From Rhizobium leucaenae USDA 9039 (GTDB lineage Bacteria; Pseudomonadota; Alphaproteobacteria; Rhizobiales; Rhizobiaceae): 64,000 nucleotides of DNA. Numbering within the stretch: the first letter of the stretch is position 1; each line of letters opens with the position of its first letter. Of this stretch, positions 28,283 to 36,783 are shown in pieces. The stretch covers positions 124,001 to 188,000 of the forward strand of contig NZ_AUFB01000001.1 in assembly GCF_000426285.1 (NCBI RefSeq). The letters run 5' to 3'. The notes beneath the pieces were generated by a model. The model saw only the letters and a list, made by a program, of their open reading frames with translations, did not search any database and was not told the origin of the DNA. The position numbers and the translations under genes were made by a program.

Positions 28283-28591
28283 ATGGCACCGAATGCATTG
28301 ATTCAGATCCGAATCGACGCCGAGATCAAAGAACGCGCAACGGCCGTTCTTGAGGATATCGGATTAACGGTATCGGATGCCATCCGTATCCTGCTGACCC
28401 GCACTGCAAATGAGGGCGCCCTGCCGCTCGAACCTGCGGGTAACAGCGATGCCCGCGATGCGCGGTTCCGTGCGAAAGTTCTACAGACGCTCGAAGATGT
28501 CAGACCCGATATTAATGATGCCGATGAAGAGAGACATTTCGCGCAACGGCGAGCCATCGCACTTGGCAGGGCTGTTGTGAGCGAGCATTGA
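28283..28591 (+). CDS. RelB/DinJ-family antitoxin
   Basis: 102 residues starting at ATG 28283 with AAGGAGG 6 bases upstream. The frame is open to 28214 but the site fixes the start. The sequence ALIQIRIDAEIKERATAVL...GLTVSDAIRILLTRTANEGALP is the ribbon-helix-helix of RelB/DinJ antitoxins, which neutralise RelE/YafQ-type mRNA interferases and repress their own operon. No complete toxin gene follows. Only a possible relic overlaps its stop (28588). The protein may be a decayed module or a free regulator. Confidence 0.85.
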   Translation: MAPNALIQIRIDAEIKERATAVLEDIGLTVSDAIRILLTRTANEGALPLEPAGNSDARDARFRAKVLQTLEDVRPDINDADEERHFAQRRAIALGRAVVSEH

Positions 28592-28640
28592 ACCTCGTTT
28601 GGGTGCAACGCGCTCGCGGATCGCAGATGACATCTGCACT
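28588..28640 (+). pseudogene. Possible 5' relic of a RelE/ParE-type toxin
   Basis: A TTG start overlapping the antitoxin stop opens a frame beginning MNLVWVQRARGSQM, the kind of opening (xLVWtxRA) seen in RelE/ParE toxins and the expected position for one. Beyond about 15 codons the sequence stops resembling the family, and the PhnD-like gene begins at 28715, leaving no room for a roughly 90-residue toxin. The evidence is short and positional, so this is tentative. Confidence 0.3.
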
Positions 28641-28675
28641 TTCCTGGATGCGCCAGCATCCGGAGCGGTGTAAGG

Positions 28676-28696
28676 GATCGGCAGGACCTGCCGATC
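28676..28696. promoter_or_regulatory. Perfect 10-bp palindrome with one-base centre
   Basis: GATCGGCAGG (28676-28685) and CCTGCCGATC (28687-28696) are exact inverted arms around a single A. It lies 19 bases before the putative start of the next gene and about 85 bases after the antitoxin stop. With a one-base centre it suits protein binding better than an RNA hairpin, though TTTTT lies about 8 bases downstream, so a terminator is possible. Confidence 0.45.
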
Positions 28697-28714
28697 TTCA
28701 GAGATTTTTCCCTT

Positions 28715-29524
28715 ATGCGCCTCAGCAACATCGCCATGTACACCGGTCAACCGCCGCTCGTTGCCGCGACGGAGGCTCTCTGGGCCTATATCCGCGACCG
28801 GCTGCGCAAGGCAGGCGTAGCCGATGTTCCCGAGAGTTTGGAGAAGGGCATCACGCATGACGAGGCCTGGGTGCGGCCCGGCCTTCTGCTCGCGCAGACC
28901 TGCGGTTTTCCCTATGTCAAACACCTGCGAAGCAAGGTGCAGCTTGTGGCAACGCCGGTCTATGAGTTGCCGGGCTGTGATGGCCCGTCGATGCGAAGCT
29001 TCATCATCGTCCGCACGGATTCGCCGGCGGAGGCGCTTGCCGATCTTCGTGGCCTGACCGCTGCCATCAACGATCCCGGCAGCAATTCCGGCACAAATCT
29101 TTTCCGTGCCGCTGTCGCGCCGCTTGCTGAAAACGGTCGGTTCTTCGGCCGCGTCATCGAAACCGGCGGACATCTGCTCAGCATCGATGCCGTTACCGTG
29201 GGCAGGGCCGATGTCGCTGCCATCGACTGTATTACCTTCGGAAACGCCCAACGCTTCGATCCCGACCGCGTTGCTGGCCTCCGCATTCTGGCGGAAACGA
29301 TCAGTGGGCCGGGCTTGCCGTTCATCACAGGCTCGGAAACTTCTGCCGAAGAATTGGCGCTGCTGCGGCAAATTCTCACCGACATCGCAAGCGAACCCAC
29401 GCTTGCGGATGTCCGCGATATCTTATCGTGGCGGCGCTTTGAGGTGCTTGGCGATGCCGGTTATGAGCCGCTGGCTGAGTTGGAGCGGCAGGCGATTGCA
29501 TTGGGTTATCCGGTCATCGCCTGA
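28715..29524 (+). CDS. PhnD-like periplasmic-binding-fold protein
   Basis: 269 residues. The sequence is that of a phosphate/phosphonate-type (PhnD/SsuA/transferrin family) substrate-binding fold: SLEKGITHDEAWVRPGLLLAQTCGFPYV, FIIVRTDSPAEALADLRGLTAAINDPGSNSGTN, and AAIDCITFGNAQRFDP. There is no clear signal peptide from ATG 28715 and no transporter gene beside it, so it may be a cytosolic or stand-alone binding protein as is common for this group. An ATG at 28736 is an alternative. Both have weak ribosome binding sites. It converges with the GH2 gene with a 17-base gap. Substrate unknown. Confidence 0.75.
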   Translation: MRLSNIAMYTGQPPLVAATEALWAYIRDRLRKAGVADVPESLEKGITHDEAWVRPGLLLAQTCGFPYVKHLRSKVQLVATPVYELPGCDGPSMRSFIIVRTDSPAEALADLRGLTAAINDPGSNSGTNLFRAAVAPLAENGRFFGRVIETGGHLLSIDAVTVGRADVAAIDCITFGNAQRFDPDRVAGLRILAETISGPGLPFITGSETSAEELALLRQILTDIASEPTLADVRDILSWRRFEVLGDAGYEPLAELERQAIALGYPVIA

Positions 29525-29541
29525 GCCGCTCGCTCAGCGCG

Positions 29542-31785
29542 TCACTCCGCCGCCAGCGTTATTGTTTGCGCCGCAAAGCGCGGGGACGAGATGTCGACGG
29601 TGATTGCCCCAGCTTCGCCGGTCGCCTGTAGCCAGAAGCCAGTGGTGCCTCCCTGGAAGGCCATCGTTTTCGGGCCGATGACCTTTGCTGGGCCGGTGAC
29701 CTCCACCGTCGCGATGTCATTGAGGAAGGGCAGACGGGAGCCCGCCTGGTCGAGCGCACGGATGATGACGCGCGTCGTATCGCGGTCGTCGGCGCGAAGC
29801 GTCAGGCTGTCGGCCTTCACCTCCAGCGTCGTTGGAAGGGGGTCCGCGACCATATGCAGCGTTGTGACCGCCTTGCCGCCAATGAGCCCGGTGAAATGCG
29901 CGTCCTCCCATTCCATGCCCCAGACACCCAGTTCGTCCTTCGTGAAATGGCGATGGTCGAAGACGACGGGTGGATGCGGCAAATGCGGGAAATTCTCGCG
30001 GTCCGGGCCGATACGTTTGACGAGCGAGCCGTAGCGCAGTTCGATTTCATCGCAATTCGTGAGCACAATCAGCGGCAGCACGCCGCCGATATTACGCTCG
30101 CCGCGCGCCCATTGGGTCACCGGCTTCATCACGACCTCGTCGGAAGGCTCGCACTGGCTGATATAGGCATAGGCCGCGAATTTCGGCTCGCGGAACATGT
30201 CCATGACGCCGTGGTAGCAAATGCGGTCGCCGGAGCCGAAGTCGCTGTGGGTGTTGTAGTCGAACATGCACCAGCCGATGGCGCCTGATATCGACGGATC
30301 GCCATAGGCAGCATTCAGTACGTCCAGATGCCGGCGCACATGCTCGGCCTGGCGCTGTTCCTGATCGTAGATCTTCGTCGGATACATGTGACCGCCGAAC
30401 TCGGTGATCAGATAGGGCACATTCTGTGAGAGGCCGGTATTCTCCTGCTGTGGCCTAAGGGGTGTGCGCGGACGGTTGACGCCCGGCAGTTCCTCGTTGC
30501 CGAGAATGAAGTCGTTCATCGTATAAACGTCTTCGAGCAGTTCGCTCTCGGTGATGTAGCGCACGCCGCCGGTCTGACGGGTCGGATCGAGTTCGCGTGC
30601 AAGCCTGTTGGTCTCGACGTAGAAATCGTGGGAATCCTGCGATTCGTTGATGCGCACGCCCCAGATGATGATCGAGGGATGGTTCCAGTCGCGTTCGATC
30701 ATGCGGCGGACGTTGCGAATCGATTCCTGTTTCCACGCTTCGCCGCCGATATGCTGCCAACCGGGGATTTCTTCGAAGACCAGAAGGCCAATTCGGTCGC
30801 AATGGTCGAGGAACCAGGGCGATTGCGGATAGTGCGACGTGCGCACGACGTTGCACTTCAACGTATGCTTCATGATCTCGGCGTCACGCTCCTGCGCAGA
30901 GCGGCCCACGGCATAGCCGGCATAGGGGAAAGCCTGGTGACGGTTGAGGCCGCGCAGCTTCAGCTTGCGGCCGTTCAGCAGGAAACCTTCTGCGGTGAAC
31001 GCGGCGGTGCGGAAGCCGAAATTCGCTGTGTACCTGTCCGACCCGTGGTCGGTCTTCAGTTCGGCATCAATGGTGTAGAGCGCGGGATTGTCGAGTTCCC
31101 ACAGTGAGATGCCGGTCAGATTATCGAAGGCGAAGGTGAGGCTGCTGCCCGAGGTCTCGGCGACGGCCGAGGTCAGCACGGTGCCGTCAGGCGCGCGAAG
31201 GCTCGCCGCCACAGAACCGTTGAAGGCGAGACCTTGCGGGTTGGCGATATCGCAGCGAACGTTGACGGATTTTGCAGCGGCAAGCACATTGCCGGTCTCG
31301 ACCTTGATGTTGGCGATCGAGACGGGTGCTGCGACCTTCAGCCAGACATCGCGGTAGATGCCGGCATAGGTGAGATAGTCGATACGGCCACCGAAGGGTG
31401 GGATTTCCGGATTTTCGCTGCCGTCGATCTTGACGGTGAGGAGGTTGTCGCCCTCCTTCAGGCGGCCCGTCAGGCGCGCTTCGAAGGGCGTATAGCCATC
31501 CTTGTGGGCGACGATTTCCTCGCCGTTGAGATAGACGACCGCGTCGGCCATGGCGGCATCGAACACTAGCGACACTTCACGTCCGGCGAAATCGGCGCTC
31601 CAGGGCAGGATCTTCTGGTAGGTGAAGGCGCGCTGATAGGATTTCTCGTCGAAATAGTTGAACGGCAGCTCGACCGCTGTGTGCGGCAGGGTGACCGGCT
31701 GTCCCTCCTGACGGCGGCCAACTTCGGCAAGCGAGAACCCTTCCTGAAAGGTCCAGGATTCGTTGAAAGCGACAACAGAGCGCAT
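29542..31785 (-). CDS. Glycoside hydrolase family 2 (beta-galactosidase/beta-glucuronidase-like)
   Basis: 747 residues. The order of domains is GH2 sugar-binding jelly roll (VSLVFDAAMADAVVYLNGE; IDYLTYAGIYRDVWL), an immunoglobulin-like domain and a TIM barrel, followed by extra beta domains. The acid/base glutamate is in WGVRINESQD (Glu381) and the nucleophile in YLITEFGGH (Glu462). I choose ATG 31785 because AGGA stands 6 bases before it. ATG 31791 abuts the site. No signal peptide is seen, so it is probably cytoplasmic and acts on imported oligosaccharides. It faces the MocR gene across a 225-base gap, suggesting control by it. Substrate (beta-galactoside, glucuronide or mannoside) is not decided by the sequence. 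Confidence 0.88.
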   Translation of the reverse strand: MRSVVAFNESWTFQEGFSLAEVGRRQEGQPVTLPHTAVELPFNYFDEKSYQRAFTYQKILPWSADFAGREVSLVFDAAMADAVVYLNGEEIVAHKDGYTPFEARLTGRLKEGDNLLTVKIDGSENPEIPPFGGRIDYLTYAGIYRDVWLKVAAPVSIANIKVETGNVLAAAKSVNVRCDIANPQGLAFNGSVAASLRAPDGTVLTSAVAETSGSSLTFAFDNLTGISLWELDNPALYTIDAELKTDHGSDRYTANFGFRTAAFTAEGFLLNGRKLKLRGLNRHQAFPYAGYAVGRSAQERDAEIMKHTLKCNVVRTSHYPQSPWFLDHCDRIGLLVFEEIPGWQHIGGEAWKQESIRNVRRMIERDWNHPSIIIWGVRINESQDSHDFYVETNRLARELDPTRQTGGVRYITESELLEDVYTMNDFILGNEELPGVNRPRTPLRPQQENTGLSQNVPYLITEFGGHMYPTKIYDQEQRQAEHVRRHLDVLNAAYGDPSISGAIGWCMFDYNTHSDFGSGDRICYHGVMDMFREPKFAAYAYISQCEPSDEVVMKPVTQWARGERNIGGVLPLIVLTNCDEIELRYGSLVKRIGPDRENFPHLPHPPVVFDHRHFTKDELGVWGMEWEDAHFTGLIGGKAVTTLHMVADPLPTTLEVKADSLTLRADDRDTTRVIIRALDQAGSRLPFLNDIATVEVTGPAKVIGPKTMAFQGGTTGFWLQATGEAGAITVDISSPRFAAQTITLAAE

Positions 31786-31978
31786 GTTCATTCCTATCGA
31801 TGGAGCCCGTCGCAGCCTCGACGAACGCGTATTGTTTGGAAAAAGGCACGGTTGCGATGCCAAGCATGGTCGCAGCCGGGCGATATCTATACAGGCCTCT
31901 CGCAATGGTGCAACGAAATCGGATATCGGATCGACATTTCCCGGCGGCCTCCCCCTTGCTTGCGGTTCGAAAACCATA

Positions 31979-31993
31979 CAATATGCATACATT
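31979..31993. promoter_or_regulatory. Candidate MocR operator, copy 1
   Basis: CAATATGCATACATT stands 17 bases ahead of the MocR start and within the GH2-MocR divergent gap. A second copy differing at two of 15 positions lies just after the MocR gene (33454-33468). A TACAAT (31977-31982) that could serve as its -10 overlaps it. Confidence 0.45.
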
Positions 31994-32010
31994 CCTCTGG
32001 AGATACCCGC

Positions 32011-33417
32011 ATGAGCGATGATCAGACAACGTCCTTCTGGACCCCCTCCATCAGCAGGGCGGCCGGGCCGGTCTATCTGGCGATCGCCGATGCCTTGCAG
32101 GCCGACATCCGCGCGGGCCGTCTAGCGACCGGCACGCGCCTGCCGCCGCAACGGGCGCTGGCAGAGGCGCTCGGCATCGATTTCACCACCGTCACCCGCG
32201 CATATGCCGAAGCGCGCAAACGCGGGCTCGTGGAGGGGCGGATCGGGCAAGGGACCTACGTCAGCCAGGGCCGGGCAGCGCCGCCGCAGCGACCCAAACC
32301 TATGCCCAGCGGGCTGGTCGATATGAGCATGAACCTGCCGCCGCGCTTCGACGACGAAGCCCTGACAGCGCGGATGTGGCAGGGGATCAGCGGGCTGGAA
32401 ACCAGCGATGGGCTGGACCTGTTGCTGCACTACCAGCAGCCTGGCGGCGCTGCCCGTGATCGCGAGGCCGGAGCGGAATGGCTCGCAAGCCGGCTGCCTG
32501 ATATCGGGCCAGAACGCATTCTCGTCTGCCCGGGCGCCCAAGGCGCGTTGCTCGCGATCACCCGCATGCTGACGGCTCCGGGCGACACAGTCTGCGCCGA
32601 GACCTTGACGTATCCGGGCTTTCCCTCTGTCGCCGCGCATTCGCGGCTGACCGTTGCAGGTGTAGAAACTGACGGTAGTGGCTTGATTCCAGAGGCTTTT
32701 GAGCAAATCTGCGCGAGCAGGCGGCCCAAGGCGCTTTATTGCAATCCCACCCTCAGCAATCCAACAACGATCACGCTGCCGCTGTCGCGGCGCAAGGCCA
32801 TCCTCGACATCGCCGCCCGTTACGATGTCGCTGTCATCGAGGACGATGCCTATGGCGCGCTGCCGATGCAACCGGTCGCGCCGCTGGCGGCGCTTGCGCC
32901 GGAGCGGGTCTATCATATCGCCGGGCTTGCCAAATGCCTGTCGCCCGCGCTGCGCATCGCCTATCTTGCCGTGCCGGATTTGCGCGCGGCGACCAGGCTT
33001 GCCGGTGTCATCCGGGCGACCGCCGCCATGGCCTCGCCGCTATCGGCCGCGATCGCCAGCCAGTGGATCGAAGACGGTACGGCGGAGGCGGTGCTGACGG
33101 CGATCCGGCGGGAGACCAAGGCGCGGCAGGCGATAGCGGCGGAGTTGCTGCCCGCCGCCGATCTTCTCGCCGATCCCGAGGCTTTTCATGCCTGGCTGCG
33201 GCTGTCGCCCGCATGGTCGCGCGGCGAATTCACGGCGCGATTGCGCTCTGCGGGCATCGGCGTCGTCGCGAGCGATGCCTTTGCCGTCGGTCCGGCGCCG
33301 GAAGCGGTTCGCCTTGGGCTCGGCGTCGCGGAAGATCGCGAACATCTGCGCCAGAGCCTCGGCATTGTGGCCGATCTGCTGGCGGAAACGCCGGCAGCTT
33401 CGGCGATTGTCATCTGA
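32011..33417 (+). CDS. MocR-family regulator (GntR-type DNA-binding domain plus aminotransferase-like domain)
   Basis: 468 residues from ATG 32011 (GGAG 8 bases before). Residues about 10-75 form a GntR winged helix (YLAIADALQADIRAGRL, LPPQRALAEAL, VTRAYAEARKRGLVEGRIG). After a linker comes a class I aminotransferase fold with the PLP lysine in HIAGLAKCLSP (Lys308) and VIEDDAYGAL. MocR proteins use PLP or its adducts as effectors rather than as catalysts. It lies opposite the GH2 gene and ahead of the DUF983 gene, with matching operator-like sequences on both sides. Which gene it controls and its effector are unknown. Confidence 0.9.
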   Translation: MSDDQTTSFWTPSISRAAGPVYLAIADALQADIRAGRLATGTRLPPQRALAEALGIDFTTVTRAYAEARKRGLVEGRIGQGTYVSQGRAAPPQRPKPMPSGLVDMSMNLPPRFDDEALTARMWQGISGLETSDGLDLLLHYQQPGGAARDREAGAEWLASRLPDIGPERILVCPGAQGALLAITRMLTAPGDTVCAETLTYPGFPSVAAHSRLTVAGVETDGSGLIPEAFEQICASRRPKALYCNPTLSNPTTITLPLSRRKAILDIAARYDVAVIEDDAYGALPMQPVAPLAALAPERVYHIAGLAKCLSPALRIAYLAVPDLRAATRLAGVIRATAAMASPLSAAIASQWIEDGTAEAVLTAIRRETKARQAIAAELLPAADLLADPEAFHAWLRLSPAWSRGEFTARLRSAGIGVVASDAFAVGPAPEAVRLGLGVAEDREHLRQSLGIVADLLAETPAASAIVI

Positions 33418-33453
33418 TCGGACAAATTGCCGCGCCTGCATGCTGTGCTTGAA

Positions 33454-33468
33454 CAATATACATACAAT
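33454..33468. promoter_or_regulatory. Candidate MocR operator, copy 2
   Basis: CAATATACATACAAT is a near match of copy 1 (31979-31993). It lies 36 bases past the MocR stop and directly precedes a TTGACA (33471-33476). A further AATGTATGCATTG follows at 33475, repeating the motif in the opposite sense. Confidence 0.45.
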
Positions 33469-33470
33469 AA

Positions 33471-33499
33471 TTGACAATGTATGCATTGCGTGCCATACA
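33471..33499 (+). promoter_or_regulatory. Candidate sigma70 promoter ahead of the DUF983 gene
   Basis: TTGACA at 33471-33476 is a perfect -35 hexamer. After 17 bases CATACA stands where a -10 is expected (three or four of six). It overlaps the candidate MocR sites, so the regulator could cover it. The region to the gene start at 33641 holds nothing else recognisable. Confidence 0.35.
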
Positions 33500-33640
33500 T
33501 CTTTCAACGGACGGCCAGCGGCTTGAAAGTCGCCGACAGTGCCGCCCAAGCTTCGGGACGACCCGCATGGGGCGCTTCGCCTGCGAGGCTCTCGGGCAAC
33601 GATTTCCAAGCGAATGCCCGGTTCTTGAAAGGGACAAACA

Positions 33641-34060
33641 ATGTCATCCGAAGATGCATGGCCGCCGCTTCCTCCGCTCCAGACCGGTTTGCGCGGCCAC
33701 TGCCCGCGTTGCGGGCAAGGTCATATGTTCAAGGGTTTCCTGACGCTCCGGCCGTCCTGCGAAGTTTGCGGCCTTGACTATTCCTTTGCCGATCCGGCCG
33801 ATGGCCCTGCCTTCTTCGTCATCTGCTTTGCCTGCATCCCAAGCGTCGCTCTTGCCGTGTGGCTGGAAGTCGCCTTCGAGGCTCCCTATTGGGTGCATGC
33901 CTTTACGACGCTGCCGTTCATGCTGCTCACCTGCATCCCGCCGCTGCGTCCGTTGAAGGGCTGGCTGGTCGCGAGCCAATATTTCTACAAGGCGGAAGAA
34001 GGGAAGCTGGTGCGGCTGGAAACGCCCGGTAATGACGACCTGCATCCGCATTCCGCATAG
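33641..34060 (+). CDS. DUF983-family membrane protein
   Basis: 139 residues. An N-terminal zinc-ribbon-like section (CPRCGQGHMF...SCEVCGLDY, two CxxC pairs) is followed by two hydrophobic segments (FFVICFACIPSVALAVWL and a second around FTTLPFMLLTCI). This is the DUF983 family of small inner-membrane proteins, common in alphaproteobacteria, with no assigned function. Some family members sit near cytochrome oxidase genes. None is near here. AAAGGGA precedes the ATG. It ends 6 bases from the convergent agpT gene. Confidence 0.85.
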   Translation: MSSEDAWPPLPPLQTGLRGHCPRCGQGHMFKGFLTLRPSCEVCGLDYSFADPADGPAFFVICFACIPSVALAVWLEVAFEAPYWVHAFTTLPFMLLTCIPPLRPLKGWLVASQYFYKAEEGKLVRLETPGNDDLHPHSA

Positions 34061-34066
34061 CCGGAC

Positions 34067-34969
34067 CTATCTGGCTCGCGCGTTCTTGGTTTCCTCCCCA
34101 GGGCTCCGCACTGCCGCGTACATGCCGGTGGTGCGGAACTCCGTAGGGTTGATGCCGTAGGTACGCCGGAAAGCCTTCGAGAAATAATTGGCGTCGTCGA
34201 AGCCTGACATGATCGCCACCTCCTTGACCGGAATGAAGGCCGCCTTGGTCAAGAGCTTGGCGGCCCGTTGCATGCGCTGCTGCAGGACGAATTCCGCCGG
34301 CGGCAGGCCTTCGCTGTCGGCAAAGACGCGGGAGAAATGAGCACGGCTGAGGCCGCTGACCCTGGCAAGATCGCTCACCGGCAAGGGCTTGTCGAGATTG
34401 GCGTCGATATAGTCGATCACCGTCTGCATGGCGGATCGGTCGGCGGCGACGGCATGCGAACCGAAGACATCATCGTAAAGCGCCATCGCGGATTCATAGG
34501 CCAGCGCCGAGGCAGAGGCTGGCGTTGTAGCGCCCCGGACGAGCCGGAGGCTGCAATCGGCGAGGTGATCGATCGTCGATTGCTGCAGTTTCAAGAGTGG
34601 CCCCGCGGCATCCAGAATCAGGCGATGGATACGCAGCGCTTCCTCGCCGTTCATCGAGATCCAGAAATATTCCCAGCGCTCACCTTTTTCCAACCAGTAA
34701 CGGTGATTGTGCGGGACCAGCACCATCAGCGTATCACCGGCGCCGAGACGGTAGTTGCGGTTTTCATAGCGTAGCCGGCCGCTGCCGCCGATCGTATGCT
34801 GCAGCACCGTGAACGGCGTTTGGCCGCGCCTGCGCCCATCCCAGTCGTAAGGCTCGTTGTCCCTTATTTCGTAGCCGGCGCTGGTCGGCATGGCGTGCAG
34901 CCGGTGGCGTCCGCGCGGCAATGAGACAGTCCGCATCGTCTGTCCGTTGGCGATCAAATCTTGCAGCAC
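34067..34969 (-). CDS. agpT: AraC-family activator of the alpha-galactoside genes (AgpT)
   Basis: 300 residues: an N-terminal cupin sugar-binding domain (GGSGRLRYENRNYRLGAGD; WEYFWISMNG) and two C-terminal helix-turn-helix units (PVSDLARVSGLSRAHFSRVF; VKEVAIMSGFDDANYFSKAF). The start is GTG 34969 with AAGGGT about 7 bases ahead. An ATG 33 bases on is possible. It faces the aga/agp operon across about 210 bases. In Sinorhizobium meliloti the AraC-like AgpT is needed to induce the agp genes with alpha-galactosides, and the gene arrangement here is the same. The symbol is assigned on family plus conserved order, not on a database match. Confidence 0.85.
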   Translation of the reverse strand: MLQDLIANGQTMRTVSLPRGRHRLHAMPTSAGYEIRDNEPYDWDGRRRGQTPFTVLQHTIGGSGRLRYENRNYRLGAGDTLMVLVPHNHRYWLEKGERWEYFWISMNGEEALRIHRLILDAAGPLLKLQQSTIDHLADCSLRLVRGATTPASASALAYESAMALYDDVFGSHAVAADRSAMQTVIDYIDANLDKPLPVSDLARVSGLSRAHFSRVFADSEGLPPAEFVLQQRMQRAAKLLTKAAFIPVKEVAIMSGFDDANYFSKAFRRTYGINPTEFRTTGMYAAVRSPGEETKNARAR

Positions 34970-35182
34970 AAAATTACCCTTGAAAGCATAATAGTTCTCT
35001 GGTCGGCCCGATGATTATAGGCATAATTCCGCCCAGAAAACAGCATGCACCTGCCGATGAGGACCGGCAGGAGGAGGAGAAAGTGTTGATTTTACTATGT
35101 CGCGCCGTCTGTGCGATCATGGGATGAAAACACCATCCTCTTCTCCGCTGCTGATTGTTCGACCGACTTCAAGGTGAGGATC
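34970..35182. promoter_or_regulatory. agpT-agaL1 divergent control region
   Basis: About 210 bases between the divergent genes. It contains the inverted pair CCTGCCG (35050-35056) and CGGCAGG (35065-35071), which could be a leader hairpin or operator. It also has a GAGGAGGAGAAAG purine run (35071-35083) that looks like a ribosome binding site but does not precede a usable start at good distance. The real start of agaL1 has AGGTGAGG at 35173-35180. I could not pick out AgpT sites. Confidence 0.4.
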
Positions 35183-36649
35183 ATGAGTTTCAAAATCGCC
35201 ATTATCGGCGCAGGCAGCGTCGGCTTTACGAAAAAACTGTTCACCGACATTCTCTGCGTGCCGGAGTTCCGGGATGTCGAATTCGCGCTGACCGATGTCA
35301 GCGAGCACAATCTCACCATGATCAAGGCGATCCTCGACCGGATCGTCGAGGCGAACAAGTTGCCGACCAAGGTGACTGCTACGACGGAACGGCGCAAGGC
35401 GCTGAATGGTGCGCGCTACGTCATCAGTTGCGTGCGCGTCGGCGGGCTGGAAGCCTATGCCGAAGATATCCGCATCCCCTTGAAATACGGTATCGACCAA
35501 TGCGTCGGCGACACGATCTGCGCCGGGGGCATTCTTTACGGCCAGCGCAACATCCCCGTCATTCTCGACTTCTGCAAGGACATTCGCGAGGTCGCTGAAA
35601 GCGGCGCGAAGTTCCTGAATTATGCCAACCCGATGGCGATGAACACCTGGGCGGCGATTGAATACGGCAAGGTCGATACGATCGGCCTCTGCCATGGCGT
35701 CCAGCATGGGGCTGAGCAGATCGCCGAAGTTCTCGGCGCCAAGGACAAGTCGGAGCTCGACTACATCTGCTCGGGCATCAATCACCAGACCTGGTTCGTC
35801 GATCTGCGTCTTAATGGCCGTAAGATCGGCAAGGATGAGCTGGTCGCCGCTTTCGAAGCGCATCCGATCTATTCGCAGCAGGAGAAATTGCGCATCGACG
35901 TGCTGAAGCGCTTCGGCGTCTATTCCACCGAAAGCAATGGACATCTCTCGGAATACCTACCCTGGTATCGCAAGCGGCCGGACGAGATCAACAAGTGGAT
36001 CGACATGTCCGACTGGATCCACGGCGAGACGGGCGGCTATCTCCGCCATTCGACCGAGACTCGCAACTGGTTCGAGACGGAATTTCCGCAGATCCTCGAA
36101 AGCGCCTCCAAGCCCATCGACCCGGCCAAGCGCTCGAATGAGCATGCGAGCCATATTCTCGAGGCGCTGGAGACCAATCGCGTCTATCGCGGCCATTTCA
36201 ACGTTAAGAACAATGGCGTCATCACCAATCTGCCTGCGGACGCCATCATCGAATCGCCTGGCTTCGTCGATCGCTTCGGCATCAACATGGTGGCAGGCAT
36301 CACGCTGCCGGAAGCCTGTGCCGCGACCTGCATTTCCTCGATCAACGTCCAGCGGATGTCGGTTCATGCCGCCATCAGCGGCGATATCGATTTGCTGAAG
36401 CTCGCTGTTCTGCATGATCCGCTGGTCGGTGCCGTATCGACGCCGGAAGAGGTCTGGCAGATGGTCGACGAAATGATCGTGGCCGAGGCTCGCTGGCTGC
36501 CGCAATATGCACATGCGGTCGAAGGAGCGAAGGATCGTTTGTCGCGCAGCAATGTAAAGACCCGCGACTGGAAGGGTGCGGCCAGCCGCAACGTCCGCTC
36601 GATCGAGGAGCTGAGAGCGGAAAAAGCAGCCATGAAGCAGGCTGGTTAA
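35183..36649 (+). CDS. agaL1: Family 4 glycoside hydrolase, alpha-galactosidase (AgaL1)
   Basis: 488 residues from ATG 35183. The GH4 NAD fold opens with KIAIIGAGSVGFTKKL, and continues with the NYANPMAMNTW segment, GLCHGVQHG and the metal site ICSGINHQTW (Cys196, His201). GH4 enzymes need NAD+ and Mn2+ and cleave through a redox-elimination route. It heads the operon agaL1-agpA-agpB-agpC-agpD-agaL2, the same set known for melibiose and raffinose use in S. meliloti. It should act in the cytoplasm on disaccharides or trisaccharides brought in by the transporter. The usual family length is 430-490. Confidence 0.88.
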   Translation: MSFKIAIIGAGSVGFTKKLFTDILCVPEFRDVEFALTDVSEHNLTMIKAILDRIVEANKLPTKVTATTERRKALNGARYVISCVRVGGLEAYAEDIRIPLKYGIDQCVGDTICAGGILYGQRNIPVILDFCKDIREVAESGAKFLNYANPMAMNTWAAIEYGKVDTIGLCHGVQHGAEQIAEVLGAKDKSELDYICSGINHQTWFVDLRLNGRKIGKDELVAAFEAHPIYSQQEKLRIDVLKRFGVYSTESNGHLSEYLPWYRKRPDEINKWIDMSDWIHGETGGYLRHSTETRNWFETEFPQILESASKPIDPAKRSNEHASHILEALETNRVYRGHFNVKNNGVITNLPADAIIESPGFVDRFGINMVAGITLPEACAATCISSINVQRMSVHAAISGDIDLLKLAVLHDPLVGAVSTPEEVWQMVDEMIVAEARWLPQYAHAVEGAKDRLSRSNVKTRDWKGAASRNVRSIEELRAEKAAMKQAG

Positions 36650-36783
36650 GGACTGGGCATTCGGGACTGGTTGGCTACGGCGGGGCTTTCAGGAGGAGAC
36701 CCGTCAGTACGCCAGCCGGTACCGCTGAATGGAGGAGTGCGGCGCACCCGCGGGGCGCTCGCGACAATGGGAGAGAGAAAACG

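Noticed and set aside
33040..33609. Minus-strand frame opposite the MocR 3' end and the gap after it
   Set aside because: Mostly antisense to MocR; the part in the gap covers the operator-like words and has no protein-like features.
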